From: Desemzia incerta | GTDB lineage: Bacteria > Bacillota > Bacilli > Lactobacillales > Carnobacteriaceae | Reading direction: 5' to 3' | DNA length: 64,000 nucleotides | NCBI RefSeq assembly: GCF_900115825.1 | Contig: NZ_FOXW01000009.1 | Coordinates: 1-64,000, forward strand | Shown: positions 16,999 to 25,360 of the stretch, one piece after another | How positions within the stretch are numbered: the stretch's first letter is position 1 | Layout: every line of letters begins with the position of its first letter | Position numbers and translations under genes: made by a program | The notes under the pieces: model-generated | Told to the model about the DNA's origin: nothing | The model's database searches: none | What the model saw: the letters and a program-made list of their open reading frames with translations, nothing else

Positions 16999-18069
16999 AT
17001 GATCACATTAAAAGATGTCGGAGTTGCTTTCAAAGGAACGCAGGGAACCATAAACGCTGTAGAAAAAGTCAACCTCTCCATTGATAAAGGGGATGTTTAC
17101 GGAATCGTTGGTTACAGCGGCGCAGGAAAAAGTACTTTGGTTCGAACGATCAATTTGCTGCAAAGACCTACTAAAGGTTCTGTGTGGGTAAACGGTCAAA
17201 ACATGTTGGCTTTAAGCCCTAAAGAGCTGCGGAATGCGCGAAAAAAAGTGGGAATGATCTTCCAACACTTTAATCTGATGGATTCGCGCACCGTAGCTGG
17301 AAATATCGCTTACCCATTGAGAAAATCTGGTTTAAGCAAAACAGCTATCAAAGAAAAAGTGGTTGAGCTGCTGGAGTTGGTGGGTCTTTCAGATAAATAC
17401 GACGCCTTCCCTTCTCAACTCTCTGGAGGTCAGAAACAACGTGTAGCGATCGCTCGAGCATTAGCCAATGATCCCGACGTTCTCTTATGTGATGAAGCTA
17501 CCAGTGCTCTAGATCCTAAAACGACTCTTTCGATTTTAGAATTGCTGAAAGAACTGAATAAACGATTAGCTTTGACCATTGTTATCATTACTCATGAAAT
17601 GCAAGTCGTAAAAGAAATCTGCAACAAAGTAGCGGTCATGGAAAATGGGCATGTTGTTGAGAATGGCGATGTCGTTTCTATTTTCACTCAACCTAAAGAA
17701 CTCATTACAAAAGAATTCATCAATACAGCTACTCACATTGACCAAGCTTTAGATAAAATTTTGAGCCACCCTACTTTACTGAATTTGCAGGAAAACGATA
17801 CTTTAGCAAATATCTCATATGTTGGGACTAATACAAGCGAACCTTTGATTTCTCACTTATCCAGTCGCTTTCATATTGCTACCAATATTCTTTATGGAAA
17901 CGTAGAAATTTTACAAGGAACTCCTGTCGGCAATTTATTGGTCGTTTTATCTGGAGACCCTGTCCAAAAACAAAAAGCTTTTGCTTACTTAGAAAGCAAA
18001 AATGTTTCAATAGATACGTTAAAAAATCAATCCGAAAAAATCGTTCAATTTAAACAAAAAATCAGTTAA
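16999..18069 (+). CDS. metN: Methionine ABC transporter ATP-binding protein MetN
   Basis: The 356-residue ATPase energises methionine uptake. Walker A GYSGAGKST near residue 38, signature LSGGQKQRV, Walker B VLLCDEATSALDP and the switch His in ITHEMQ are all present. Residues from about 270 form the NIL/ACT-like regulatory domain that senses internal methionine in MetN proteins. The start was set at the ATG 7 bases after AAAGGAGG; the frame is open further upstream through the hairpin repeat but without a ribosome-binding site. Regulation is by the tandem T-boxes. Confidence 0.95.
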   Translation: MITLKDVGVAFKGTQGTINAVEKVNLSIDKGDVYGIVGYSGAGKSTLVRTINLLQRPTKGSVWVNGQNMLALSPKELRNARKKVGMIFQHFNLMDSRTVAGNIAYPLRKSGLSKTAIKEKVVELLELVGLSDKYDAFPSQLSGGQKQRVAIARALANDPDVLLCDEATSALDPKTTLSILELLKELNKRLALTIVIITHEMQVVKEICNKVAVMENGHVVENGDVVSIFTQPKELITKEFINTATHIDQALDKILSHPTLLNLQENDTLANISYVGTNTSEPLISHLSSRFHIATNILYGNVEILQGTPVGNLLVVLSGDPVQKQKAFAYLESKNVSIDTLKNQSEKIVQFKQKIS

Positions 18070-18083
18070 GGAGGACTTATCTT

Positions 18084-18764
18084 ATGACACAATTTTTAAC
18101 GCGTTATTTCCCAAATGTGATTAAAATCCAAGAGGAAGTGATCGAAAGTACTTTTCAAACGATTTATATGGTCCTTGTAACCGCAGCTGTCGCAGGTATC
18201 CTTGGGATTCTTTTAGGAGTTGTTTTAGTAGTTACCAGTCCTAATGGAATACTTGAAAATAAACGGATCTATAATTTCTTGGATCAATTCGTCAATATTT
18301 TCCGCTCTTTGCCTTTCATTATTATGATGGCCCTTATTGTTCCCTTTACTCGCCTGCTGGTCGGAACGTCTATCGGTACTTCCGCCGCTATTGTTCCTTT
18401 AGTAGTCGGGACTACTCCCTTCTTCGCTCGACAAATTCAAAATGCTTTATTAGAAGTCGACGAAGGAATCATTGAAGCAGCACAAGCAATGGGGTCTACT
18501 CCACTAGAAATCATTTTTAGGGTTTATTTGAAAGAAGGATTGATTCCGATTATTCGTGTCTCTTCCTTAACAATCATCAACTTGATCGGCCTAACAGCTA
18601 TGGCAGGAGCTATTGGCGGAGGCGGTCTAGGGAACTTAGCTATTGCCAGAGGCTACAATCGTTTCCAAACAGATGTCACTCTTGTAGCTACTGTTTTGAT
18701 TCTCTTGCTTGTTTTTATCAGTCAAGGAATCGGAAATTATTTGATTCGAAAAATCAGTCACTAA
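18084..18764 (+). CDS. metI: Methionine ABC transporter permease MetI
   Basis: A 226-residue permease with five hydrophobic segments. The EAA loop EAAQAMGSTPLEIIFRVYLKEG that docks on MetN sits near residue 130. FRSLPFIIMMALIVPFTR and AGAIGGGGLGNLAIARGY are MetI signatures. It starts 14 bases after metN with AAGGAGG in the gap. Two copies are expected per transporter. Confidence 0.95.
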   Translation: MTQFLTRYFPNVIKIQEEVIESTFQTIYMVLVTAAVAGILGILLGVVLVVTSPNGILENKRIYNFLDQFVNIFRSLPFIIMMALIVPFTRLLVGTSIGTSAAIVPLVVGTTPFFARQIQNALLEVDEGIIEAAQAMGSTPLEIIFRVYLKEGLIPIIRVSSLTIINLIGLTAMAGAIGGGGLGNLAIARGYNRFQTDVTLVATVLILLLVFISQGIGNYLIRKISH

Positions 18765-18800
18765 TACTTACCATCAAACAACTAAAAAGGAGTTTTTAAC

Positions 18801-19619
18801 ATGACAAACAACAAAAAATTATTCGCTAGTATTATATTAGGTTTTGGAGCTTTCATTCTAGGCGCTTGCGGCAACGCAGCTTCTGGAGACGAGAATACGA
18901 CAGTCACTTTAGGCGTTGTCGGTGAGGATCAAGACGTTTGGGATTTCGTTTCAGACAAATTAGCTGATGATGGGATTACCTTGGAACTAGTCAAATTTAC
19001 AGACTATGCTCAACCAAATAATGCACTAGCAGAAGGCGAGATAGATCTAAACTCTTTCCAACATCAAATATTCTTGGATTCTTATAACGCAGACAGCGGC
19101 ACCGACCTAACTGCCATTGGAAATACGGTTATCGCTCCGCTTGGGGTCTACTCTCAAAACATTTCTTCTATCGAAGAGATCAAAGATGGCGACAGTATCG
19201 CTATCCCTAACGATGTTACAAATGGTGGGCGCGCATTATTACTGCTGCAAACTGCAGGATTGATCACAGTTGATCCTGAAGCAGGATCAACACCTACTGT
19301 AAACGACATTACAGAAAATCCTTTGAACCTAGACATCCAAGAATTAGATGCTGCTCAAACAGCACGTGCACTTCCTGATGTAGCGGCTTCTATCATCAAC
19401 AGCGGTATGGCCGTTGACGCTGGATTCGTCCCAACAGAAGACTCTATTTTCTTAGAACCAGTCGACGAAAACTCTGAACCCTACATCAACATCATCGTTG
19501 CAAAATCTGAAGACACAGAAAACGAAGTCTACCAAAAAATAGTCGAAGCCTACCAATCAGAAGATACCAAAGAAATCATAGAAGAAACCTCAAAAGGATC
19601 ATCCGTCCCAGCATGGTAG
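18801..19619 (+). CDS. metQ: Methionine-binding lipoprotein MetQ (NlpA family)
   Basis: A 272-residue substrate-binding lipoprotein. The lipobox LGAC places the lipidated Cys near residue 23. The NlpA-family core is visible: VVGEDQDVWDFV, KFTDYAQPNNALAEGEIDLNSFQH, GDSIAIPNDVTNGGRALLLLQ and DAAQTARALPDV. It is anchored outside the membrane and delivers methionine to MetNI. A GGAG site lies 10 bases upstream. No conventional terminator follows; two hairpin repeats lie directly after the stop. Confidence 0.94.
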   Translation: MTNNKKLFASIILGFGAFILGACGNAASGDENTTVTLGVVGEDQDVWDFVSDKLADDGITLELVKFTDYAQPNNALAEGEIDLNSFQHQIFLDSYNADSGTDLTAIGNTVIAPLGVYSQNISSIEEIKDGDSIAIPNDVTNGGRALLLLQTAGLITVDPEAGSTPTVNDITENPLNLDIQELDAAQTARALPDVAASIINSGMAVDAGFVPTEDSIFLEPVDENSEPYINIIVAKSEDTENEVYQKIVEAYQSEDTKEIIEETSKGSSVPAW

Positions 19620-19621
19620 AG

Positions 19622-19730
19622 CGTGGAGAAAGCCGTTTAAACTTTTGTAGAGTTCACTTTTGACTTTTAGGTGGTGCTCTTTACCACCAAAAAGTCAAAA
19701 TGAAATCATAGAAAGTTTGGCTTTCGCAAC
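19622..19730 (+). repeat. Hairpin repeat family, copy C
   Basis: A long hairpin (19628-19725): GAAAGCC...GGCTTTC outer arms, AAACTTT/AAGTTT, then TTCACTTTTGACTTTT with AAAAAGTCAAAATGAA, and GGTGGT/ACCACC around GCTCTTT. It follows the metQ stop directly and could act as a transcript-end structure. Its left half reappears in copy E. Confidence 0.75.
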
Positions 19731-19744
19731 GCGTTTTAGAGTAG

Positions 19745-19860
19745 AGAGTGCAGAAAAGCGTTTAGCCTATCGGGTATAAGAAAATCCCAATGGACAGGTG
19801 CTTTTTACCTGGCAGTTGGGATTGGCTTATAAACGCGAAAGCTGCTCTGTGCAGCTCGTT
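19745..19860 (+). repeat. Hairpin repeat family, copy B
   Basis: GCGTTTA...TAAACGC, TATAAG/CTTATA, AATCCCAA/TTGGGATT and CAGGT/ACCTG pair around GCTTTT (19758-19836). The outer flank CGCGAAAGCTG and GCAGCTCGTTTT is shared with copy A. Its right half reappears in copy E. It is immediately head-to-tail with copy C. Confidence 0.75.
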
Positions 19861-19909
19861 TTAAATCACATAACTACAACCTAACCCCAATATCAAGGAG
19901 GAATTTATT

Positions 19910-21103
19910 ATGACAACGTTAACCAAATCAACTATCAAGGAAGAAATCCAACAAGGGGCAGATGAGGTCATCGCTTTGAGAAGGTATTTCCATCAACATC
20001 CTGAACCTAGTTTAAAAGAATATGAAACGATCAAACGAATCAAGCAAGAACTGACTAAATTAGACATCCCTTTTGAATCAGTTGGCGAGACAGGTGCTAT
20101 AGGTACTATTACAGGCGGAAAAGGACCAGGAAAAACGATTCTGTTACGAGCTGACATCGATGCTCTTGAGTTGCCTGATGCAAAAGACAAACCTTATAAA
20201 TCGTTGAAGCCTGGTTTACACCATGCTTGCGGACATGATGGTCATACTGCAGCTTTATTAGGAGCAGCAAAAATTTTGAAAAATCACGCTGCTGATTTCA
20301 ACGGCACCGTCAAATTAGCTTTTCAGCAAGCGGAAGAAATCGGTGCAGGCGCTCGTCAATTTGTACAAGGTGGTTTTGTGGACAATGTTGATCAAGTATT
20401 CGGCATCCACCTCTCCTCTGCTGTACCCACTGGAAAAATTGAAATCACTTCCGGTGCTTCTAATGCTTCATGCGACATTTTTAAAATTAATGTGCATGGA
20501 GAAAGCAGTCATGTGGGAAAACCGCATTTAGGAAAAGATGCCTTGTTATCAGCAGCAGCTATAACTGTGGAATTACAAAGTATCGTAGCTCGTGAAGTCG
20601 ATCCACTAGATCAAGCCGTTGTAGCTGTTGGTGTTTTAAACGCCGGTACTCGTTACAATATCGTAGCAAATGAAGCTAGTCTAGAAGGCACCGTGAGAAC
20701 TTTCAGCCATGAGACTCGGCGATTTGTTTTAGAAGCGGTGGAACGAGTCGCTCGTGATGTCGCAAAAGCACACCGTACAACGGTCGACTTTGAGAATTAC
20801 GATGCTGCTGCTCCTTTAATCAATGATCCGATCGCAGCAAAACGGGCGCGGAAAGTGGCAGCTCAAATCGTTGGTGAAGAACAGATTATTACAGATGCAC
20901 CAAAAAGCATGGGTGCTGATGATTTTGCTGACTTTTTAGCGGTTGCTCAAGGAGTCTACGCGTTTGTTGGGACACGTAATCTGGAAGATCCAGATACTTG
21001 GTACGGTCATCATCATGAAAATTTTGATATTGACGAAAAAGGATTGGCTATCGCTACTGAATTACATGTCAACTATGCCCTCGACTTCCTAAACGAAATT
21101 TAA
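19910..21103 (+). CDS. M20 family metallo-amidohydrolase (N-acyl-amino-acid / hippurate hydrolase type)
   Basis: A 397-residue zinc peptidase-family enzyme that cleaves N-acyl amino acids. Metal-binding motifs are LLRADIDALEL, HHACGHDGHTAALLG near residue 105, QQAEEIGAGA with the catalytic Glu pair, and a C-terminal GHHHENFD. A dimerisation domain (about residues 185-295) is intact. It has a strong AAGGAGG site. It follows metNIQ after two hairpin repeats, so it may process an imported N-acylated sulphur amino acid; that link rests on position only. It could be in a separate transcript. Confidence 0.85.
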   Translation: MTTLTKSTIKEEIQQGADEVIALRRYFHQHPEPSLKEYETIKRIKQELTKLDIPFESVGETGAIGTITGGKGPGKTILLRADIDALELPDAKDKPYKSLKPGLHHACGHDGHTAALLGAAKILKNHAADFNGTVKLAFQQAEEIGAGARQFVQGGFVDNVDQVFGIHLSSAVPTGKIEITSGASNASCDIFKINVHGESSHVGKPHLGKDALLSAAAITVELQSIVAREVDPLDQAVVAVGVLNAGTRYNIVANEASLEGTVRTFSHETRRFVLEAVERVARDVAKAHRTTVDFENYDAAAPLINDPIAAKRARKVAAQIVGEEQIITDAPKSMGADDFADFLAVAQGVYAFVGTRNLEDPDTWYGHHHENFDIDEKGLAIATELHVNYALDFLNEI

Positions 21104-21119
21104 ATAAAAATTTCCATTC

Positions 21120-21154
21120 AAAAAAAACTTAGATATTTTTTCTAAGTTTTTTTT
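21120..21154 (+). terminator. Intrinsic terminator after the M20 gene
   Basis: AAAAACTTAGA pairs with TCTAAGTTTTT around a short T-rich loop and ends in a long T-run. Confidence 0.85.
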
Positions 21155-21368
21155 ATTTTTTCAAAAACTCGTTTACTCGAGCTTTCATATACTTTTCAAA
21201 TAACAAGCACAATCGTTCCTCAAAATCAAGGCTGAAAAACTTTTTTTGTATGAGGTATAATAGATGAGGTTTCACAACATATAGATTATAATCAACAATA
21301 AGGATACTACATATAGTGTTCTAACGCTTTGGTTATGGACTTATATTCTACAGATTGGAGTGCTGGTT

Positions 21369-23918
21369 ATGGCGATGAATGTATCATCGAAAATTACTTT
21401 AAATAAAGAACAATTGAATGAGGATATAAAGGGGTTTTCTCAAGTTCACCCTATTACGGAGGATATGAGACTGACTTTTGAAGGGGTCTCTCGTTTAGTT
21501 ATGCTGGATCGTTATTCATTTAAAGATACTTCCAAAATAACTCTTTCTGCTGGCGACTTGGTTGTTTTAACAATCAAAGACGATCCGCAGTACCCTGCTC
21601 GAGGCGTTGGGTACATCAAAGAGTTGAATCATCAAAAAAATCAAGCGACAGTTATCGTAGAAGAAGATTACAGAAGCATTCTAGAGCACGATCATGAAAG
21701 AGAGTCTGGAGAAATCGTGCGCAGCATCGATGCAATCGAAAAGCCTTTAGAAGTCTTCTATGAACAAATTGCTAAACGAAACGCAACAGGATTAGCTTCT
21801 GTTGAAACTGATCCTGAGAAAAAGGCAGCAGCATTTGATACGTTTTATGCTGAATTGAAATCATTGAATTTTGTTCCTGCAGGACGTGTATTGTATGGTG
21901 CAGGATCTAAAACCGATGTGACTTATTTTAACTGTTATGTCATGCCATTTATCCAAGATTCACGCGAAGGGATTTCAGAACACCGTAAACAAGTCATGGA
22001 AATCATGAGTCGTGGCGGCGGTGTCGGAACGAACGGTTCAACTTTGCGTCCTAGAAACGCCTTAGCACGCGGAGTAAACGGAAAATCTTCTGGTTCTGTA
22101 TCTTGGTTGGATGATATTGCTAAACTAACCCATTTGGTCGAACAAGGCGGCAGCCGTCGAGGTGCTCAAATGATCATGTTGACTGACTGGCACCCTGACA
22201 TTATCGAATTCATCATCTCAAAGATGCAAAATCCGCGTATTCTTCGATTCTTGATCGAACAAACAGAAGACGAACAAATCAGAGAACTAGCTCAAGAAAA
22301 ACTGAAGTTCACACCTTTTACAGAAAAAGAAAAAGCTTTATACCGAGGTATTTTAAATTACAAACACATTCCTGGAACTGGCGGATTTGATGCAGCTACA
22401 ATAAAAGAAGCTGAAGATAAACTAGCGGCTGGAGGAACGTATTCTGTTCATAAACCAGACTTTTTAACAGGTGCTAACATCTCTATTTGTTTAACAGACG
22501 ACTTTATGGAAGCTGTAGAAAATGATGGAGAGTACCAATTGAAATTCCCGGATGTTGAAAATTACAGTCCTGAAGAAATGGATTACTACAATACTCATTG
22601 GGCAGATTGTGGAGATGTGCGCGAATGGGAAGCTCAAGGACATGGTGTCCGTATCTACCGCAGTGTGAAAGCTCGAGAGTTATGGAAACTAATCAACATT
22701 TGCGCTACGTACTCTGCTGAACCTGGAGTTTTCTTCATTGATAATGCCAACAAAAAAACCAATGCTGCAGCTTACGGCCAAAAAGTCGTGGCTACTAATC
22801 CATGCGGCGAACAACCGCTAGCACCTTATTCAGTTTGTAATCTGGCTGCTGTCAACTTGGCTTTGATGGTAGATAAAGAATCGAAAACAGTCGATTTTAA
22901 CAAATTAACTCAAACTGTTAAGACGGGTGTAAGAATGCAAGACAATGTTATCGATGCTACTCCTTACTTCTTGCCCGAAAATGAGAAACAAGCCCTTGGC
23001 GAACGTCGAGTCGGTTTAGGTGTTATGGGACTAGCCGACTTATTGATTTACGCAGGAGAAGTTTACGGTTCTGAATCTGGGAACCAATTGGTTGACCAAG
23101 TCTTCCAAACTATTGCGGTTTCTGCCTACGAAGCTTCTATTGAATTAGCTAAAGAACGCGGAAGCTTCCCATTCTTAATCGGTACTTCTCAGGAAGAAAC
23201 TCAACAATTGAGAGAAAACTTTATCAACAGTGGCTACATGAAAGACATGCCTGAACACATTCGTGAAGGTGTATTGAAATACGGTATCCGCAACTCACAC
23301 TTACTGACTGTAGCACCGACAGGTTCAACAGGAACCATGGTAGGAGTCGCAACAGGGTTAGAGCCTTACTTCTCTTTCTCTTACTTTAGAAGCGGCCGTT
23401 TAGGCAAATTTATTGAAGTCAAAGCAGATATCGTTCAAGAATACTTGGACAACCATCCTGAAGCAGACACTCAAAACTTGCCGGACTATTTCGTTTCAGC
23501 TATGGAACTTTCTCCTGAAGCGCATGTGGATGTACAAACAACGATCCAACGCTGGGTAGACAGTTCGATTTCTAAAACAGTTAACGCTCCTCAAGGGTAC
23601 AGCGTAGAACAAGTGCAAAAAGTTTACGAGCGATTGTACAATGGCGGCGCAAAAGGCGGAACAGTCTATGTTGACGGAAGTCGTGACACCCAAGTCTTGA
23701 CTTTGAAAGCTGAAGACAATAACTGGAATGACGAATCTTCATCAATCGTTGAACAACCGGTTGAATCCTCTCCACAAACTTCAACGTCAGATATAGAAGT
23801 TTCTTACGGAAATGAAGTCGGCGACACATGTCCGATCTGTCGTCAAGGAACCGTTGAAGATTTAGGCGGCTGCAATACATGTACCAACTGCAATGCACAA
23901 TTGAAATGCGGCTTATAA
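21369..23918 (+). CDS. nrdJ: Adenosylcobalamin-dependent (class II) ribonucleotide reductase
   Basis: It reduces ribonucleotides to deoxyribonucleotides with a B12 radical, with or without oxygen. The 849-residue protein has the NPCGEQPLAPYSVCNL active-site loop (Cys-x-Glu), the first redox cysteine in YFNCYV, the second-half APTGSTGTMVGVATGLEP loop and a C-terminal zinc-ribbon tail (CPICRQG...CNTC.NC) that rereduces the active site. The ATG chosen has GGAG 8 bases upstream; a GTG three codons earlier would overlap that site. No cobalamin riboswitch is visible in the 250-bp leader, where TATAAT at 21256 may be the -10. Confidence 0.94.
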   Translation: MAMNVSSKITLNKEQLNEDIKGFSQVHPITEDMRLTFEGVSRLVMLDRYSFKDTSKITLSAGDLVVLTIKDDPQYPARGVGYIKELNHQKNQATVIVEEDYRSILEHDHERESGEIVRSIDAIEKPLEVFYEQIAKRNATGLASVETDPEKKAAAFDTFYAELKSLNFVPAGRVLYGAGSKTDVTYFNCYVMPFIQDSREGISEHRKQVMEIMSRGGGVGTNGSTLRPRNALARGVNGKSSGSVSWLDDIAKLTHLVEQGGSRRGAQMIMLTDWHPDIIEFIISKMQNPRILRFLIEQTEDEQIRELAQEKLKFTPFTEKEKALYRGILNYKHIPGTGGFDAATIKEAEDKLAAGGTYSVHKPDFLTGANISICLTDDFMEAVENDGEYQLKFPDVENYSPEEMDYYNTHWADCGDVREWEAQGHGVRIYRSVKARELWKLINICATYSAEPGVFFIDNANKKTNAAAYGQKVVATNPCGEQPLAPYSVCNLAAVNLALMVDKESKTVDFNKLTQTVKTGVRMQDNVIDATPYFLPENEKQALGERRVGLGVMGLADLLIYAGEVYGSESGNQLVDQVFQTIAVSAYEASIELAKERGSFPFLIGTSQEETQQLRENFINSGYMKDMPEHIREGVLKYGIRNSHLLTVAPTGSTGTMVGVATGLEPYFSFSYFRSGRLGKFIEVKADIVQEYLDNHPEADTQNLPDYFVSAMELSPEAHVDVQTTIQRWVDSSISKTVNAPQGYSVEQVQKVYERLYNGGAKGGTVYVDGSRDTQVLTLKAEDNNWNDESSSIVEQPVESSPQTSTSDIEVSYGNEVGDTCPICRQGTVEDLGGCNTCTNCNAQLKCGL

Positions 23919-23923
23919 TAGAA

Positions 23924-23957
23924 AACAACACCCGCTATTGATAGCGGGTGTTGTTTT
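23924..23957. terminator. Bidirectional terminator between nrdJ and mgsA
   Basis: A perfect 15-bp stem AACAACACCCGCTAT / ATAGCGGGTGTTGTT with a two-base loop, T-run on the plus strand and an A-rich start, between convergent genes. Confidence 0.9.
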
Positions 23958-23967
23958 TTTGTTAATG

Positions 23968-24411
23968 TTAATTGTCGTCAAGAGGATCAGCTGCAGGATC
24001 TATTTCTCTTTTTTTAGCGATCGGTCTCCAATCTAAAAAACCGGCATCTAAACCGAGCAGCAACATCTCAGCTGTTCCAAGATTAGTGGCTAGCGGGATC
24101 TCATACACATCACTAAGGCGCAGTAAAGCAGATATGTCTGGTTCATGAGGTTGTGATGTCAAAGGATCACGCAAAAAGATGATCATATCTATTTTATTGT
24201 CTGATACGTAAGCTCCTATTTGCTGGTCTCCCCCTAGTGGGCCGGATTTGAATCGGTGAACAGAAAGTCCTGTAGCTTCAACAATTCTTCCACCTGTTGT
24301 CCCAGTAGCGTAAAGGGTGTGATCTTTTAAAATTTCTTTATACGCTATGCTCATTTTTACCATTTCATCTTTCTTTTTATCATGAGCGATTAAAGCAATA
24401 TTCAGTTTCAT
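23968..24411 (-). CDS. mgsA: Methylglyoxal synthase
   Basis: It converts dihydroxyacetone phosphate to methylglyoxal and phosphate, a bypass that relieves sugar-phosphate stress. The 147-residue protein starts at [14 protein letters not shown] as the family does; the frame is open for 14 more codons upstream but lacks a ribosome-binding site, while GGAG lies 11 bases before the chosen ATG. Catalytic Asp is in [11 protein letters not shown], and [14 protein letters not shown] and TNLGTAE complete the phosphate site. It is divergent from a DJ-1/PfpI gene, a family that includes methylglyoxal-detoxifying enzymes. Confidence 0.93.
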   Translation of the reverse strand: MKLNIALIAHDKKKDEMVKMSIAYKEILKDHTLYATGTTGGRIVEATGLSVHRFKSGPLGGDQQIGAYVSDNKIDMIIFLRDPLTSQPHEPDISALLRLSDVYEIPLATNLGTAEMLLLGLDAGFLDWRPIAKKREIDPAADPLDDN

Positions 24412-24587
24412 CAAATCATCCACTCCATTCAGCATTCTTTTCTCTTTCATCATATCACTTAATCTTTGAAAACCAAATGAAGTTTGTTCCGTGGCACCTT
24501 TTTTCTATAAGTTCAATTTCTTGAAGATTGTTTCTACTTTCGTTACACTAAAAATAGATCAAAAATACAAAAGTGAAGGGGATTTTT

Positions 24588-25103
24588 ATGGGTAAAAAAA
24601 TTGCAACAGTCATTACCAAACTATTCGAGGACTCAGAATTTACTTCGCCAAATGAAGCTTTGACCGAAGCTGGACATGAAGTCATTACAATCGGATTTGA
24701 AGCTGGCGAAACAGTTGAAGGTAAAAAAGGCGAAGCGTCTGTCACTATCGATAAAGGGATTGATGATGTAAAACCTGAAGAATTTGACGCTTTACTGATT
24801 CCAGGCGGTTTCTCTCCGGATCAACTTCGTAAAGATGATCGTTTCCTTGCTTTCGTAAAAGCTTTCTCAAATGACGAAAAGCCTATCTTCTCGATTTGCC
24901 ATGGTCCACAACTGTTAATCAATGCAGAAGTTGTAAAAGGGAAAAAAATCACAGCCGTTAAACAAGTCGCTGTTGATTTAAAAAATGCTGGCGCAGACTT
25001 TGTAGATGCTGAAGTAGTAACGGATGAAAGCGGACTAATTTCAAGCCGTACTCCTGAAGATTTACCTGCTTTCAACAAAGCGATTGTAGAAGCATTAAAT
25101 TAA
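24588..25103 (+). CDS. DJ-1/PfpI family protein (putative deglycase or glyoxalase)
   Basis: A 171-residue cytosolic protein with the DJ-1/PfpI fold. The nucleophile elbow is ICHGPQLL (Cys about 104 followed by His), the partner Glu lies in GFEAGE, and the C-terminal SSRTPEDLPAFNKAIVEAL is typical of the PfpI/YhbO subgroup. Members act as general-stress proteins, repairing glyoxal-type damage or hydrating methylglyoxal; older annotations call them proteases. The start uses GAAGGGG 6 bases upstream; an upstream GTG overlaps that site and was not chosen. It is divergent from mgsA across about 175 bp. Confidence 0.85.
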   Translation: MGKKIATVITKLFEDSEFTSPNEALTEAGHEVITIGFEAGETVEGKKGEASVTIDKGIDDVKPEEFDALLIPGGFSPDQLRKDDRFLAFVKAFSNDEKPIFSICHGPQLLINAEVVKGKKITAVKQVAVDLKNAGADFVDAEVVTDESGLISSRTPEDLPAFNKAIVEALN

Positions 25104-25196
25104 TCGCTTACTAAATAAGTAATTTTTCATAAAAGTACCGTAAAAACTTCACCATGCTTTCATGAACTAAATCCGTGAAGTTGGTATACTATTTTT

Positions 25197-25297
25197 AGTC
25201 GTTTAAGTAAACCTAAAATTTCATTCTCTTTTCTCCCCCTAATGAAAAGAGACTTATCCCTTAAAGCAGAAACCCTATCCCGGTTTCTGCTTTTTTA
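25197..25297 (+). ncRNA. Candidate small RNA with C-rich loop
   Basis: An extended -10 (TTGGTATACT, 25181-25190) is followed about 100 bases later by a strong terminator (AAAGCAGAAACC/GGTTTCTGCTTT, 25263-25297). Between them TCTCTTTTC and GAAAAGAGA form a hairpin whose loop reads TCCCCCTAAT, able in principle to pair with Shine-Dalgarno sequences. No ORF is present. The -35 is poor, so it could also be the 3' end of the DJ-1 gene transcript. Confidence 0.5.
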
Positions 25298-25307
25298 TTT
25301 GGACAGT

Positions 25308-25339
25308 AAAAAAGAGTCGAACTGTTTCGACTCTTTTTT
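25308..25339 (-). terminator. Terminator of the FUSC gene
   Basis: AAAAAAGAGTCGAA and TTCGACTCTTTTTT pair around a three-base loop; symmetrical, so it can stop transcription from either side. Confidence 0.85.
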
Positions 25340-25360
25340 AAATCTAGATTTTCTTGCTGC

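Noticed and set aside
21104-21368. Possible cobalamin riboswitch before nrdJ
   Set aside because: No B12-box-like GCCACTG core or matching stems were found in the leader.
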